Counted from the first letter of the stretch, positions 6,220 to 13,197 are shown. The stretch: DNA of 13,451 nt from an uncultured bacterium (GCA_902772945.1 CACYCU010000149.1:1-13451), one strand, 5' to 3'. The notes: generated by a model from the letters alone, not told the origin. A program made the numbers and translations.

Positions 6220-6577
6220 TTCAATACACTCATACCAAAACAAAACAGCATTTGGCTGCAAATACAGATACGAAGATATTATGTCAATAATGTCAGACTC
6301 GTACATAATAGGTAGAAATGAAGACTCTTTTGTTAAAACTGCAGCCGGCATTCTTGGAAAAAATGTTGAAAAAACAGTGGAAGGCAGAGCACGTGATATT
6401 GAAAACGCAAAAGTTTTTCTTTTGACTCGATTTGAGGAATTGAAACCTTTTGCAGTTCGTTTTAAGAAAAAGCTTGACAGTATATGCCTTAACCATCAAT
6501 TTATTACAAAAGATGACGCAAATATGGTCGTTTCAGCTGAAATCAAAAATTTCGGAAACAAATTTATTGATATTTAA
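6209..6577 (+). CDS. Small cytoplasmic protein of unknown function with N-terminal NKTAFG motif
   Basis: I do not recognise this 122-residue protein. There is no signal peptide or membrane segment. The first 16 residues (MEINSIHSYQNKTAFG) are a low-complexity polar leader ending in AFG. From memory, many otherwise unrelated proteins of gut Gastranaerophilales carry such short leaders ending in FG or FKG, but I cannot verify this here. The remainder (about 20-122) is rich in charged residues and predicted helix, including KNVEKTVEGRARDIENAKVF and the basic stretch RFKKKLDS. The ribosome site AAAAGGAGAA is the best in the window and sits 7-8 nt from the ATG, but the ATG is in a hairpin. The gene lies between trxB and uvrA, 49 nt before the uvrA start; a functional link to either is not evident. 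Confidence 0.75.
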   Translation: MEINSIHSYQNKTAFGCKYRYEDIMSIMSDSYIIGRNEDSFVKTAAGILGKNVEKTVEGRARDIENAKVFLLTRFEELKPFAVRFKKKLDSICLNHQFITKDDANMVVSAEIKNFGNKFIDI

Positions 6578-6592
6578 TTACGAAAGATAAAT

Positions 6593-6620
6593 TTGAAAAC
6601 TTTTTTTTATATGCAATAAT
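6593..6620 (+). promoter_or_regulatory. Predicted uvrA promoter with transcription start at the ATG
   Basis: TTGAAA (6593-6598) and AATAAT (6615-6620) are 16 nt apart, and the -10 is preceded by TGC, an extended -10 element. Seven nucleotides past the -10 lies base 6627, the A of the uvrA start codon. No Shine-Dalgarno sequence precedes that ATG. The simplest reading is a leaderless uvrA mRNA. I see no LexA-type palindrome in the gap 6578-6626. Confidence 0.5.
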
Positions 6621-6626
6621 TAGATT

Positions 6627-9461
6627 ATGCTAGACACAATTACAGTACAGGGAGCAAAAGAGCATAATCTGAAGGATGTTTCAATCAAACTGCCGAAAAA
6701 CGAGCTTATCGTTTTTACGGGAGTTTCTGGTTCCGGAAAATCTTCTCTTGCCTTTGATACAATTTTTGCAGAAGGTCAGAGAAGATATATTGAAAGTCTT
6801 TCTACATACGCAAGACAATTTTTGGGTCAAATGGATAAGCCTAATGTTGATTACATAGACGGACTTTCACCGGCAATATCTATTGACCAAAAATCTACCA
6901 GCAACAACCCGAGATCAACAGTAGGAACTGTTACCGAAATATATGATTACCTCAGATTATTATATGCAAGGGCCGGCGTCCCGCACTGTCCTGTTTGCGG
7001 AGAAAAAATAAAACCGCAAAGTTTGGATGAAATTGTTAATAATATCTTAAAATTAGAAGAAGGAACAAAAATTCAAATCCTTGCTCCTATTGCAAGAGGT
7101 AAAAAAGGAGAATTTTCATCAACATTTGAAGAACTCAGACAAGAAGGTTTTGTTAGAATTAAAGTCGACGGAAAAATATATAACCTGGATGAAGATGAGA
7201 TTTCTCTTGAAAAAACAAAAAAACATGACATTTCTGTTGTAGTAGACAGAATTGTTATAAAAGAAAGTGCTCAATCAAGAATTGCAGACAGCGTTCAAAT
7301 AGCTTTAAAAAAAGCCGATGGCATAGCTGTTGCTGATATCGTAGGAGAAAATAGAGAAGTTATATATAGCGAAAAACTCGCTTGTCCGAAATGCAATTTG
7401 AGTTTTGAAGAACTGGCCCCGAGAATTTTTTCTTTTAATGCACCTTACGGAGCTTGCGAAAGATGCTCAGGCTTAGGAGCCGATTTTGTAATTGATCCGA
7501 ATTTAATAGTTCCCGACAAAACAAAAAGCATAAATGATGGTGCAATATATCCTTGGTCAAAAACATCAACACAATATTATGAAGATGTTCTAAAATCTGT
7601 ATGTTCACATTACGGAATAGATATGGATAAACCGTTTGAAAAACTCTCAAAAAAAGAACAGGACATAATTTTATACGGCAGCGACGAAATTATAAAATTC
7701 CACATAATGAGATTCGGCACAAAAAGATATGAAGACAAATTCCACAGACACGTAGGAGTTATACCTTATTTGGAAAAGCGATACAATGAATCTGAATTTT
7801 GGCGGGATGAAATTGAAAAATATATGACAACAACCCCCTGTCCTGCTTGTAATGGCGCAAGATTAAAGCCTTTTCCGCTTGCAGTAACAATTAAAGATAA
7901 AAACATATATGAATTTACATTAATGTCAATTGATGATGAGTTAGAATTCGTTGAGAGTCTGTATTTGGAACTTGACGAATTCAGATTGCAAATTGCAAAA
8001 CAAATACTGGATGAAATAAGAGCACGCTTGAGATTTTTAAAAGATGTTGGGTTGAGCTATCTAAATCTTGCAAGAACAGCAGGAACTCTCTCCGGCGGCG
8101 AAGCGCAGAGAATTCGTTTGGCAACACAAATAGGCAGTGGTTTGTCAGGGGTTTTGTATGTCTTAGATGAGCCTTCTATCGGACTTCACCAAAGAGATAA
8201 CGACAGGTTAATAAAAACACTTATTAAATTACGGAATTTAGGCAACACCCTTATTGTCGTAGAACATGATGAAGACACAATAAGAAACGCTGATTACATA
8301 GTCGATATTGGACCGAAAGCCGGAATTAACGGCGGAAAAATAATCGGATGCGGCACTGTTGATGACATAATAAAAGCCAAAAATTCTATCACCGGAAAAT
8401 ATTTGAGCGGAGCAGCTTCTATTGCGCTTCCTGATAAAAGGCGTAAGGGAAACGGTGAATTTTTACATGTTAAAAATGCACATTTGAATAATCTCAAAAA
8501 TATAGATGTAGATATCCCGCTTGGAAAAATTGTATGCTTAACAGGAGTTTCAGGTTCCGGCAAATCTTCACTCATGCAAGATTTGATATACGAATATGCT
8601 CTGCACAAACTTAGAGGGAACAAACCAAAGCCCCAAGGAGTAGATGAAATAACAGGATTTGAACATATTGACAAAATTATTGATATTGATCAATCACCTA
8701 TAGGTAGAACACCACGTTCAAATCCGGCAACATATACAGATTTGTTTACTCATATTAGAGAACTCTTTGCAAAAACTAATGAAGCGAAACTAAGAGGTTA
8801 TAAACCGGGGAGATTCAGCTTTAACGTAAAAGGCGGAAGATGTGAAGCCTGCAAAGGAGACGGTCTTTTAAAAATTGAAATGAACTTTTTATCTGACGTT
8901 TATGTAAAATGCGATGTTTGTAAGGGTAAACGCTATAATAGAGAGACACTTGAAGTTAAATATAAAGGAAAAACTATTTCTGATGTTTTGGACATGAGTG
9001 TAAAAGAAGCATTAGAATTTTTTGACAGCATACCGGCAATTAAAAACAGACTACAAACATTATATGACGTAGGGCTTGATTATATGAAACTGGGTCAAAG
9101 TGCAACTACACTCTCAGGTGGTGAAGCTCAAAGAATAAAATTAGCTTCCGAATTAAACAAACGTTCTACAGGCAAAACCTTATATTTGCTGGATGAACCA
9201 TCTGTAGGACTACATTGGTACGATCTTGATAAACTTATAAAAATTCTTCAGGCTCTTGCAGATCAAGGAAATACTATTCTGGTCATAGAACACAACCTTG
9301 ATTTTATAAAAATTGCTGACCATATAATAGACTTAGGTCCCGAAGGCGGTATAGGCGGAGGAGAAATAGTCGCACAAGGAACTCCGGAACAAGTAGCAAA
9401 ATGCAAAAATTCATATACCGGTCAATATTTAAAACCGATATTAGAAAAAGCAAACCTATAA
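6627..9461 (+). CDS. uvrA: Excinuclease ABC subunit A (nucleotide excision repair)
   Basis: A full-length, 944-residue UvrA, the ATP-dependent damage sensor that loads UvrB in nucleotide excision repair. Both ABC ATPase modules are complete: Walker A GVSGSGKSS at residues 32-40 and again at 640-648; signature LSGGEAQRI at 488-496 and 829-837; Walker B with LDEPS at 513-517 and 855-859. Two four-cysteine zinc modules are intact: C253/C256 with C277/C280, and C739/C742 with C762/C765. A further CPAC pair lies near residue 405. The N-terminus aligns with the family from the first residues, so the start at 6627 is secure even though no ribosome site precedes it. uvrB and uvrC are not in the window. 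No truncation or missing catalytic residue is seen. Confidence 0.98.
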   Translation: MLDTITVQGAKEHNLKDVSIKLPKNELIVFTGVSGSGKSSLAFDTIFAEGQRRYIESLSTYARQFLGQMDKPNVDYIDGLSPAISIDQKSTSNNPRSTVGTVTEIYDYLRLLYARAGVPHCPVCGEKIKPQSLDEIVNNILKLEEGTKIQILAPIARGKKGEFSSTFEELRQEGFVRIKVDGKIYNLDEDEISLEKTKKHDISVVVDRIVIKESAQSRIADSVQIALKKADGIAVADIVGENREVIYSEKLACPKCNLSFEELAPRIFSFNAPYGACERCSGLGADFVIDPNLIVPDKTKSINDGAIYPWSKTSTQYYEDVLKSVCSHYGIDMDKPFEKLSKKEQDIILYGSDEIIKFHIMRFGTKRYEDKFHRHVGVIPYLEKRYNESEFWRDEIEKYMTTTPCPACNGARLKPFPLAVTIKDKNIYEFTLMSIDDELEFVESLYLELDEFRLQIAKQILDEIRARLRFLKDVGLSYLNLARTAGTLSGGEAQRIRLATQIGSGLSGVLYVLDEPSIGLHQRDNDRLIKTLIKLRNLGNTLIVVEHDEDTIRNADYIVDIGPKAGINGGKIIGCGTVDDIIKAKNSITGKYLSGAASIALPDKRRKGNGEFLHVKNAHLNNLKNIDVDIPLGKIVCLTGVSGSGKSSLMQDLIYEYALHKLRGNKPKPQGVDEITGFEHIDKIIDIDQSPIGRTPRSNPATYTDLFTHIRELFAKTNEAKLRGYKPGRFSFNVKGGRCEACKGDGLLKIEMNFLSDVYVKCDVCKGKRYNRETLEVKYKGKTISDVLDMSVKEALEFFDSIPAIKNRLQTLYDVGLDYMKLGQSATTLSGGEAQRIKLASELNKRSTGKTLYLLDEPSVGLHWYDLDKLIKILQALADQGNTILVIEHNLDFIKIADHIIDLGPEGGIGGGEIVAQGTPEQVAKCKNSYTGQYLKPILEKANL

Positions 9462-9480
9462 AAAATTTGCTTTAGCCTTT
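9447..9480. terminator. Weak bidirectional terminator after uvrA
   Basis: AAAGCAAA (9447-9454) pairs with TTTGCTTT (9466-9473) around an 11-nt loop, and the hairpin overlaps the uvrA stop codon. On the plus strand the following bases are AGCCTTTTT. On the minus strand the stem runs directly into five T residues, which suits termination of a leftward transcript such as the candidate small gene at 9561-9481. Confidence 0.4.
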
Positions 9481-9561
9481 TTATTCACCGGTTTTATCAT
9501 CAACCCAATATAAAAACAACAAACCAAACAACACTGAAAGAAAATTTTGAAGTTTCTGAAT
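9481..9561 (-). CDS. Candidate 26-residue membrane peptide with an ATT start
   Basis: On the minus strand a GGAGGG sequence (9570-9565), close to a perfect ribosome site, is followed 3 nt later by ATT (9561-9559) and 25 sense codons to TAA. The product would be MQKLQNFLSVLFGLLFLY then WVDDKTGE: a short amphipathic start, one hydrophobic membrane-spanning stretch (about residues 7-20) and a charged tail. A minus-strand TATAAT lies just upstream (9582-9577) and a possible terminator just downstream. ATT is a very rare start codon (infC is the known case). No ATG, GTG or TTG fits the ribosome site; an internal GTG would leave only 17 residues. Real gene or chance cannot be decided from one sequence. 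Confidence 0.3.
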   Translation of the reverse strand: MQKLQNFLSVLFGLLFLYWVDDKTGE

Positions 9562-9596
9562 AAACCCTCCAAATAGATTATATAATGTTTATATAA

Positions 9597-9625
9597 TTGA
9601 CTATAGAAGAATATTATGTTATCAT
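9597..9625 (+). promoter_or_regulatory. Strong predicted promoter of the exported-protein gene at 9654
   Basis: TTGACT (9597-9602) and TATCAT (9620-9625) are 17 nt apart, and TGT immediately precedes the -10 as an extended -10 element. Transcription would start near 9632, giving a leader of about 22 nt that contains the GGAG ribosome site (9641-9644). This is the best promoter in the window and suggests strong expression of the next gene. Confidence 0.65.
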
Positions 9626-9653
9626 CTAATTATGAAAATTGGAGAATAAAGAT

Positions 9654-10271
9654 ATGAAAAAGTTATTTGCAATATTGGCATTATTATTAAGTTTTAGCGT
9701 TCCTGCATTAGCAAAGACCACACCGGTACAAGTAATGCAAGATTTTTCGGTTTCTAATCCGTCAAGCACTTTGCTTGTTAAGATTTTGTCAAATGTAAGA
9801 TTAAATAAAGACGTTATGTTACATGAAGGTTTTTATGTTCTTGGACAAATCAGCGGTTCCGGAAACGGTTTTGTATTTAAACCTGTAAAATTCCAAAACT
9901 TCCATAACGAAGTTTTTGAAATCCAAGGTGATTATCCTGCAACATTTGTTGAAGTCATTGATCCGGCTGGTTCTAACGGCAACTTAACAAAAAATGCAAA
10001 AATTTTGTTAGATTTCCATATTACTGCTGAAGCTGTTGATACATCTGTTGATGCAAAGTACCAAGGAGCTCCTACAGAAGGTATTTCAGCTACTGTTAAC
10101 CAACAAGAACTCGTTATTTATGACAATACAATTCCTCAGACAATGAAAGATTTTCCGGGAATTAAATTAAACTCATTTGATAACGGAAGTAATTTCAACA
10201 TTCCTAGAAGATTGGTTATACAAGCTGAAAAAATGGAACGAAACATTAACGATTTGAAAGAAAATTATTAA
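9654..10271 (+). CDS. Exported protein of unknown function, single-gene transcript
   Basis: This 205-residue protein starts at the ATG at 9654 (GGAG 9 nt upstream). The in-frame TTG at 9639 would place the ribosome site inside the gene and add five residues before the signal peptide. Residues 1-20 (MKKLFAILALLLSFSVPALA) form a textbook Sec signal with an ALA cleavage site. The mature part is soluble: segments such as SSTLLVKILSNVRLNKDVML and LHEGFYVLGQISGSG look like beta strands, and the last about 20 residues are highly charged and probably helical (EKMERNINDLKENY). It has no cysteine, no lipobox and no membrane anchor, so it should be periplasmic or secreted. A strong promoter and a strong terminator frame it as a monocistronic unit. 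I do not recognise a family. Confidence 0.88.
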   Translation: MKKLFAILALLLSFSVPALAKTTPVQVMQDFSVSNPSSTLLVKILSNVRLNKDVMLHEGFYVLGQISGSGNGFVFKPVKFQNFHNEVFEIQGDYPATFVEVIDPAGSNGNLTKNAKILLDFHITAEAVDTSVDAKYQGAPTEGISATVNQQELVIYDNTIPQTMKDFPGIKLNSFDNGSNFNIPRRLVIQAEKMERNINDLKENY

Positions 10272-10273
10272 TA

Positions 10274-10310
10274 AAAAAATTAGGCGGTTTTAAAAACCGC
10301 CTAATTTTTT
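10274..10310. terminator. Strong bidirectional Rho-independent terminator
   Basis: A perfect 16- to 17-bp stem (10274-10290 with 10294-10310), with GGCGG/CCGCC at its centre and a 3- to 5-nt loop, has an A run on one side and a T run on the other, so it works in both directions. It starts 3 nt after the stop codon of the exported-protein gene and overlaps the last codons and stop of the convergent 49-codon gene. Confidence 0.9.
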
Positions 10311-10450
10311 ATATCCATTGCAACTTTTAATTTTCCGTTACCTGTCAAGATTATTTCTGTATCTTTTCCATTCTCAGATATAACAAGTTTGGTTTTTGCG
10401 ATACTGTCTTCCATAAATCTTGAGATTTCTTTAATTTTCAAATCGTTCAT
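10301..10450 (-). CDS. Small protein (49 residues) of unknown function, convergent with the exported-protein gene
   Basis: On the minus strand an ATG (10450-10448) opens 49 codons to a TAG (10303-10301). The signals are those of a real gene: AAAGGG 7 nt before the ATG, and a -10 TATTAT (10476-10471) with an upstream TG and a -35 TTGAAA (10498-10493) 16 nt away. A strong terminator begins within its last codons. The protein (MNDLKIKEISRFMEDSIAKT then KLVISENG onward) is soluble and charged. It has an N-terminal helix (about 3-18) followed by what look like two beta strands, KLVISENGKDTEIILTGNG and KLKVAMDI. There is no signal peptide or membrane segment, and I know no family for it. It could be a small regulator or an adaptor. 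Confidence 0.6.
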   Translation of the reverse strand: MNDLKIKEISRFMEDSIAKTKLVISENGKDTEIILTGNGKLKVAMDIKN

Positions 10451-10470
10451 TCACTTACCCTTTCAATTAT

Positions 10471-10498
10471 ATAATAACAGATTTTATTTGTTTTTCAA
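10471..10498 (-). promoter_or_regulatory. Predicted promoter of the 49-codon gene
   Basis: On the minus strand TTGAAA (10498-10493), a 16-nt spacer and TATTAT (10476-10471) preceded by TGT form a credible extended -10 promoter. Transcription would start near 10464, right at the AAAGGG ribosome site, so the leader is only about 14 nt. Confidence 0.5.
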
Positions 10499-10527
10499 GT
10501 TAGTATAAAAAACCAAAATAATTTTTT

Positions 10528-10556
10528 TTGCTATTGGAATGTTTTTGTAATAATAT
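10528..10556 (+). promoter_or_regulatory. Predicted promoter of the glycosyltransferase gene
   Basis: TTGCTA (10528-10533) and TAATAT (10551-10556) are 17 nt apart, with transcription starting near 10563. The in-frame TTG that would extend the reading frame upstream is the -35 element itself, which supports the ATG at 10576 as the start. A second overlapping pair (TTGGAA with TAGTAT) would start transcription after the ribosome site and is less likely. Confidence 0.45.
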
Positions 10557-10575
10557 TAGTATAAAGGACGAATTT

Positions 10576-11661
10576 ATGGAGTATAAAGTTTCGGTTTGCG
10601 TACCGGTATATAATGTAGAAAAATATTTGGCTGAATGTTTGGATAGCATTGTCAATCAAACTTTAAAAGAGATAGAAATTATCTGCGTTAATGATGGTTC
10701 AAAAGATGGCTCATTAGACATTTTAAAAGAATATGCACAAAAAGATTCCAGAATAAAAATTATAGATAAGCCAAATTCAGGCTACGGAGCATCTATGAAT
10801 AGAGCTCTGGACTGCGCTACCGGTGAATATATCGGAATAATTGAGTCTGACGATTTTGCACAAAACGATATGTTTGAAAACCTATACAAACTGGCAAAAG
10901 AAAATGATGCTGATATTGCAAAATCTGATTGGTATGCATATTGGTCCGATAAGAATTTTTCAAGAAAAAATAACAGAATATCTCCGGCAAAAGCAGGATA
11001 TGTCACAAATTTTGAGCAAGACAACAGTTTGGTAAGAATATCCCCTTCTGTATGGAGCGGGATATATAAAAGAGATTTTTTAAATCAAAATAATATTAGA
11101 TTTTTAGAAACACCGGGAGCAAGTTATCAAGACTTATCATTTACATACAAAGTTTATACGCTTGCAAAAAGAGTTATTCTTACTGATAGAGCTTACCTTT
11201 TTTACAGGCAGGATAATCTGAATTCATCAGTCAAAGCTAAAAACAAAATATACTGTGTATGTGATGAATATAACGAAGTTGAACGATTTATCAATGAGCA
11301 TCCTGAATTTACACAAGCCCACAGAACATGCGGGGAAATTTTAAGATTTAATGCTTATATGAGTTCCGTTATGCGTTTGTCTGAAGATTTAAGACCGGAA
11401 TTTATAAAAGTATTTTATGACCATTTTAGAAATTCTTATGATAAAGGTTTATTAAACAAAGAATTTTTCAAAAAAATAAACAAAAAAGCATTTTATGTAC
11501 TTATAAACAAACCGGAAAGCTTTCCTCAATATTTAAAGATGCATGAATTTAAGAAAAAATTTGATGCTTTTAGAAAGAATTTATTTTCTATCCATATTCG
11601 AAGCGGATTTTTAAACGTAACAATAGCGGGAAAAGAAATTATCAGCAAGAAACTTTATTAG
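10576..11661 (+). CDS. Glycosyltransferase family 2 (GT-A fold)
   Basis: This 361-residue protein has an N-terminal family 2 glycosyltransferase domain that transfers a sugar from a nucleotide-sugar donor to an envelope or capsule acceptor at the cytoplasmic face of the membrane. Visible motifs are VCVPVYN at residues 7-13, the nucleotide-binding NDGSKDGS (39-46), NSGYGASMNRAL (67-78) and the metal-binding ESDD (90-93, in place of the classic DxD). The C-terminal half (about 190-361) is helical and charged, without a membrane helix, so it is a peripheral enzyme. The start at ATG 10576 has AAAGGA 7 nt upstream. An earlier in-frame TTG at 10528 falls in the promoter. The gene stands alone rather than in a polysaccharide cluster, and its last 20 nt overlap the end of convergent acpS. 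Donor and acceptor cannot be predicted. Confidence 0.92.
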   Translation: MEYKVSVCVPVYNVEKYLAECLDSIVNQTLKEIEIICVNDGSKDGSLDILKEYAQKDSRIKIIDKPNSGYGASMNRALDCATGEYIGIIESDDFAQNDMFENLYKLAKENDADIAKSDWYAYWSDKNFSRKNNRISPAKAGYVTNFEQDNSLVRISPSVWSGIYKRDFLNQNNIRFLETPGASYQDLSFTYKVYTLAKRVILTDRAYLFYRQDNLNSSVKAKNKIYCVCDEYNEVERFINEHPEFTQAHRTCGEILRFNAYMSSVMRLSEDLRPEFIKVFYDHFRNSYDKGLLNKEFFKKINKKAFYVLINKPESFPQYLKMHEFKKKFDAFRKNLFSIHIRSGFLNVTIAGKEIISKKLY

Positions 11662-12019
11662 GCTTTTTTACGATTGCCATTGCCGTTGCATAATTTTTGC
11701 AATGCGAGAGCGAAACTTTTATTTGCAAATCGGAATGATTTTTGACGGAAGCTATAGGAACTCCGTCAATATTGTTTGATATTTCAATATCTCTGTAATA
11801 TATTCCTTTGATATTCAGGGCTTGCAATGCTTTTACGACAGCTTCTTTTGCGCAATATCTTGCACACAAATGTTTTGAGGAATTATTATCACTAAAAGAG
11901 TATTCAAGTTCTTTACTTGTAAAAATTTTGTTTAGAAAGGCAAAATCCCGATCAGCAGTCTTTCCTTCAAAGCGGCTGATTTCTTCAATATCAACTCCGA
12001 CAGATATATCTTCAAACAT
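11642..12019 (-). CDS. acpS: Holo-[acyl-carrier-protein] synthase
   Basis: A 125-residue AcpS, the trimeric enzyme that moves 4'-phosphopantetheine from coenzyme A to the serine of acyl carrier protein and so activates fatty-acid synthesis. Key motifs are GVDIEEISRF (residues 8-17, with the Mg-binding D10), KIFTSKELEY (31-40), ARYCAKEAVVKAL (53-65, with E59 the second Mg ligand and K58), and the C-terminal VSLSHCKNYATA (102-113). The length is normal. It starts 2 nt after kpsF ends, with a GGAG inside the kpsF end about 11 nt upstream, so it is translated from the same mRNA. Its last 20 nt overlap the 3' end of the convergent glycosyltransferase gene. No separate terminator is visible after it. 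Confidence 0.95.
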   Translation of the reverse strand: MFEDISVGVDIEEISRFEGKTADRDFAFLNKIFTSKELEYSFSDNNSSKHLCARYCAKEAVVKALQALNIKGIYYRDIEISNNIDGVPIASVKNHSDLQIKVSLSHCKNYATAMAIVKKPNKVSC

Positions 12020-12021
12020 TA

Positions 12022-13011
12022 TTAAGCAACTCCGTTATTCAACAAATCATGAATATGGATTACCCCGATAGGTTTTTTGTCTTCGATTACAAACATATTT
12101 GTAATCTTTTTATCGTGCATAATTTTTATAACTTCAGATGCCATAACATCTTTTGAAAGAGTTTTTGGATTTTTTGTCATAATATTTATAGCTTTTTCTT
12201 CCAAAATTTGAGGAGAAAGGCATCTTCTCAAATCGCCGTCTGTAAGCATGCCGGTCAATTCCCCGTTTGAATTAATAAATCCTACACATCCGAGTCGTTT
12301 TGAAGTCATTTCAAGAAGAACATGCTGCATATCTGAATGTTCTTCCAATATCGGCATTTCTTCACCGGTATGCATAAGATCGGATACTCTTTGCAGTATA
12401 GAGCCGAGCTTTCCGCCCGGGTGTCTTGCGTTAAAATCTTCTTTTGAAAATCCGCTTCTTTCAATCATAGCGGTTGTCAGCACATCACCTAAAACAAGAG
12501 TAGCTGTTGTTGAACTTGTCGGAGCTAAACCCAAAGGACAAGCTTCTCCGTTATTTGGCAATTTCAATACTATATCACAAGCTTTTCCCAATGAGCTTTC
12601 CGGATTTTTTGTAATTGCTATCAACTTTATTCCAAATCTTTTGCAATAATTTAATATATCTACTAATTCTTTGGATTCTCCGCTGTTAGAAATCGCTATA
12701 ACAACGTCATCTTCTGTAATCATTCCTAAATCGCCATGGCTTGCTTCTGCAGGATGAACAAAGAATGACGGAGTACCTGTAGATGCTAATGATGCCGCAA
12801 TTTTTTTACCTATATGTCCTGATTTCCCCATACCTGTAATAATTATACGGCCTCTTGCACTTTGCATAAGATCCAGTGCTTTTGTTAGAGTTGAATCTAA
12901 ACTGTCTCTCAATTTTGTAATAGTATCAATTTCCATATTAATAGTTTTGATAGCGCAGTTTTTATCTAAGCTTTCTTGAACAGATATTTCTTTTTCTAAC
13001 ATGACAGTCAT
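12022..13011 (-). CDS. kpsF: D-arabinose-5-phosphate isomerase (KpsF/GutQ/KdsD family)
   Basis: This 329-residue protein converts ribulose-5-phosphate to arabinose-5-phosphate, the first step toward Kdo of lipopolysaccharide or capsule. It has the complete family layout: a sugar-isomerase (SIS) domain at about residues 35-180, with GMGKSGHIGKKIA (60-72), HPAEASHGDLGMI (86-98), ISNSGES (107-113) and TSSTTATL (165-172); a linker with ARHPGGKLG (195-203); then two CBS domains at about 207-265 and 273-325. The start is the ATG at 13011, because AAGGAG (13022-13017) lies 5 nt before it. A GTG one codon earlier is too close to that site. Which paralogue it is (KdsD, GutQ or KpsF) cannot be told from sequence, and no other Kdo gene is in the window. 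It forms an operon with acpS. Confidence 0.94.
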   Translation of the reverse strand: MTVMLEKEISVQESLDKNCAIKTINMEIDTITKLRDSLDSTLTKALDLMQSARGRIIITGMGKSGHIGKKIAASLASTGTPSFFVHPAEASHGDLGMITEDDVVIAISNSGESKELVDILNYCKRFGIKLIAITKNPESSLGKACDIVLKLPNNGEACPLGLAPTSSTTATLVLGDVLTTAMIERSGFSKEDFNARHPGGKLGSILQRVSDLMHTGEEMPILEEHSDMQHVLLEMTSKRLGCVGFINSNGELTGMLTDGDLRRCLSPQILEEKAINIMTKNPKTLSKDVMASEVIKIMHDKKITNMFVIEDKKPIGVIHIHDLLNNGVA

Positions 13012-13030
13012 CACAACTCCTTGTTATTTA

Positions 13031-13059
13031 ATATTACACTTTTATTTTAATTAAGGCAA
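13031..13059 (-). promoter_or_regulatory. Predicted kpsF-acpS promoter
   Basis: On the minus strand TTGCCT (13059-13054) and TAATAT (13036-13031) are 17 nt apart, and TG immediately precedes the -10. Transcription would begin near 13024, next to the AAGGAG ribosome site, so the leader is about 13 nt. Confidence 0.5.
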
Positions 13060-13070
13060 CATTTATTTAT

Positions 13071-13095
13071 AAAAAAGAGCCCCTTGAGGAGCTCT
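13071..13095 (-). terminator. Terminator of the initiator tRNA transcript
   Basis: On the minus strand an 8-bp stem (13095-13088 with 13083-13076, one G-U pair) closes a 4-nt loop and runs into six T residues. The pair at 13081/13090 is G-U on the minus strand but C-A on the plus strand, so the hairpin is made for leftward transcription. It follows the tRNA by 7 nt and separates it from kpsF. Confidence 0.8.
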
Positions 13096-13102
13096 CTAAA
13101 AA

Positions 13103-13179
<77 letters not shown>

Positions 13180-13197
13180 TTATATTTATAAACAATT

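Noticed and set aside
6578..6626. LexA (SOS) box in front of uvrA
   Set aside because: No palindrome of the CGAAC...GTTCG, CTGT...ACAG or cyanobacterial GTAC types is present in the gap.
9639..9653. Upstream TTG start for the exported protein
   Set aside because: It would place the GGAG ribosome site inside the gene and put five residues in front of a perfect signal peptide.
10528..10575. Upstream TTG start for the glycosyltransferase (15 extra codons)
   Set aside because: The added stretch coincides with the predicted -35 and -10 elements, while the ATG at 10576 has a well-spaced AAAGGA and fits the family N-terminus.
13012..13014. GTG start for kpsF one codon upstream
   Set aside because: Only 2 nt from the AAGGAG site; the ATG at 13011 is 5 nt away and suits better.
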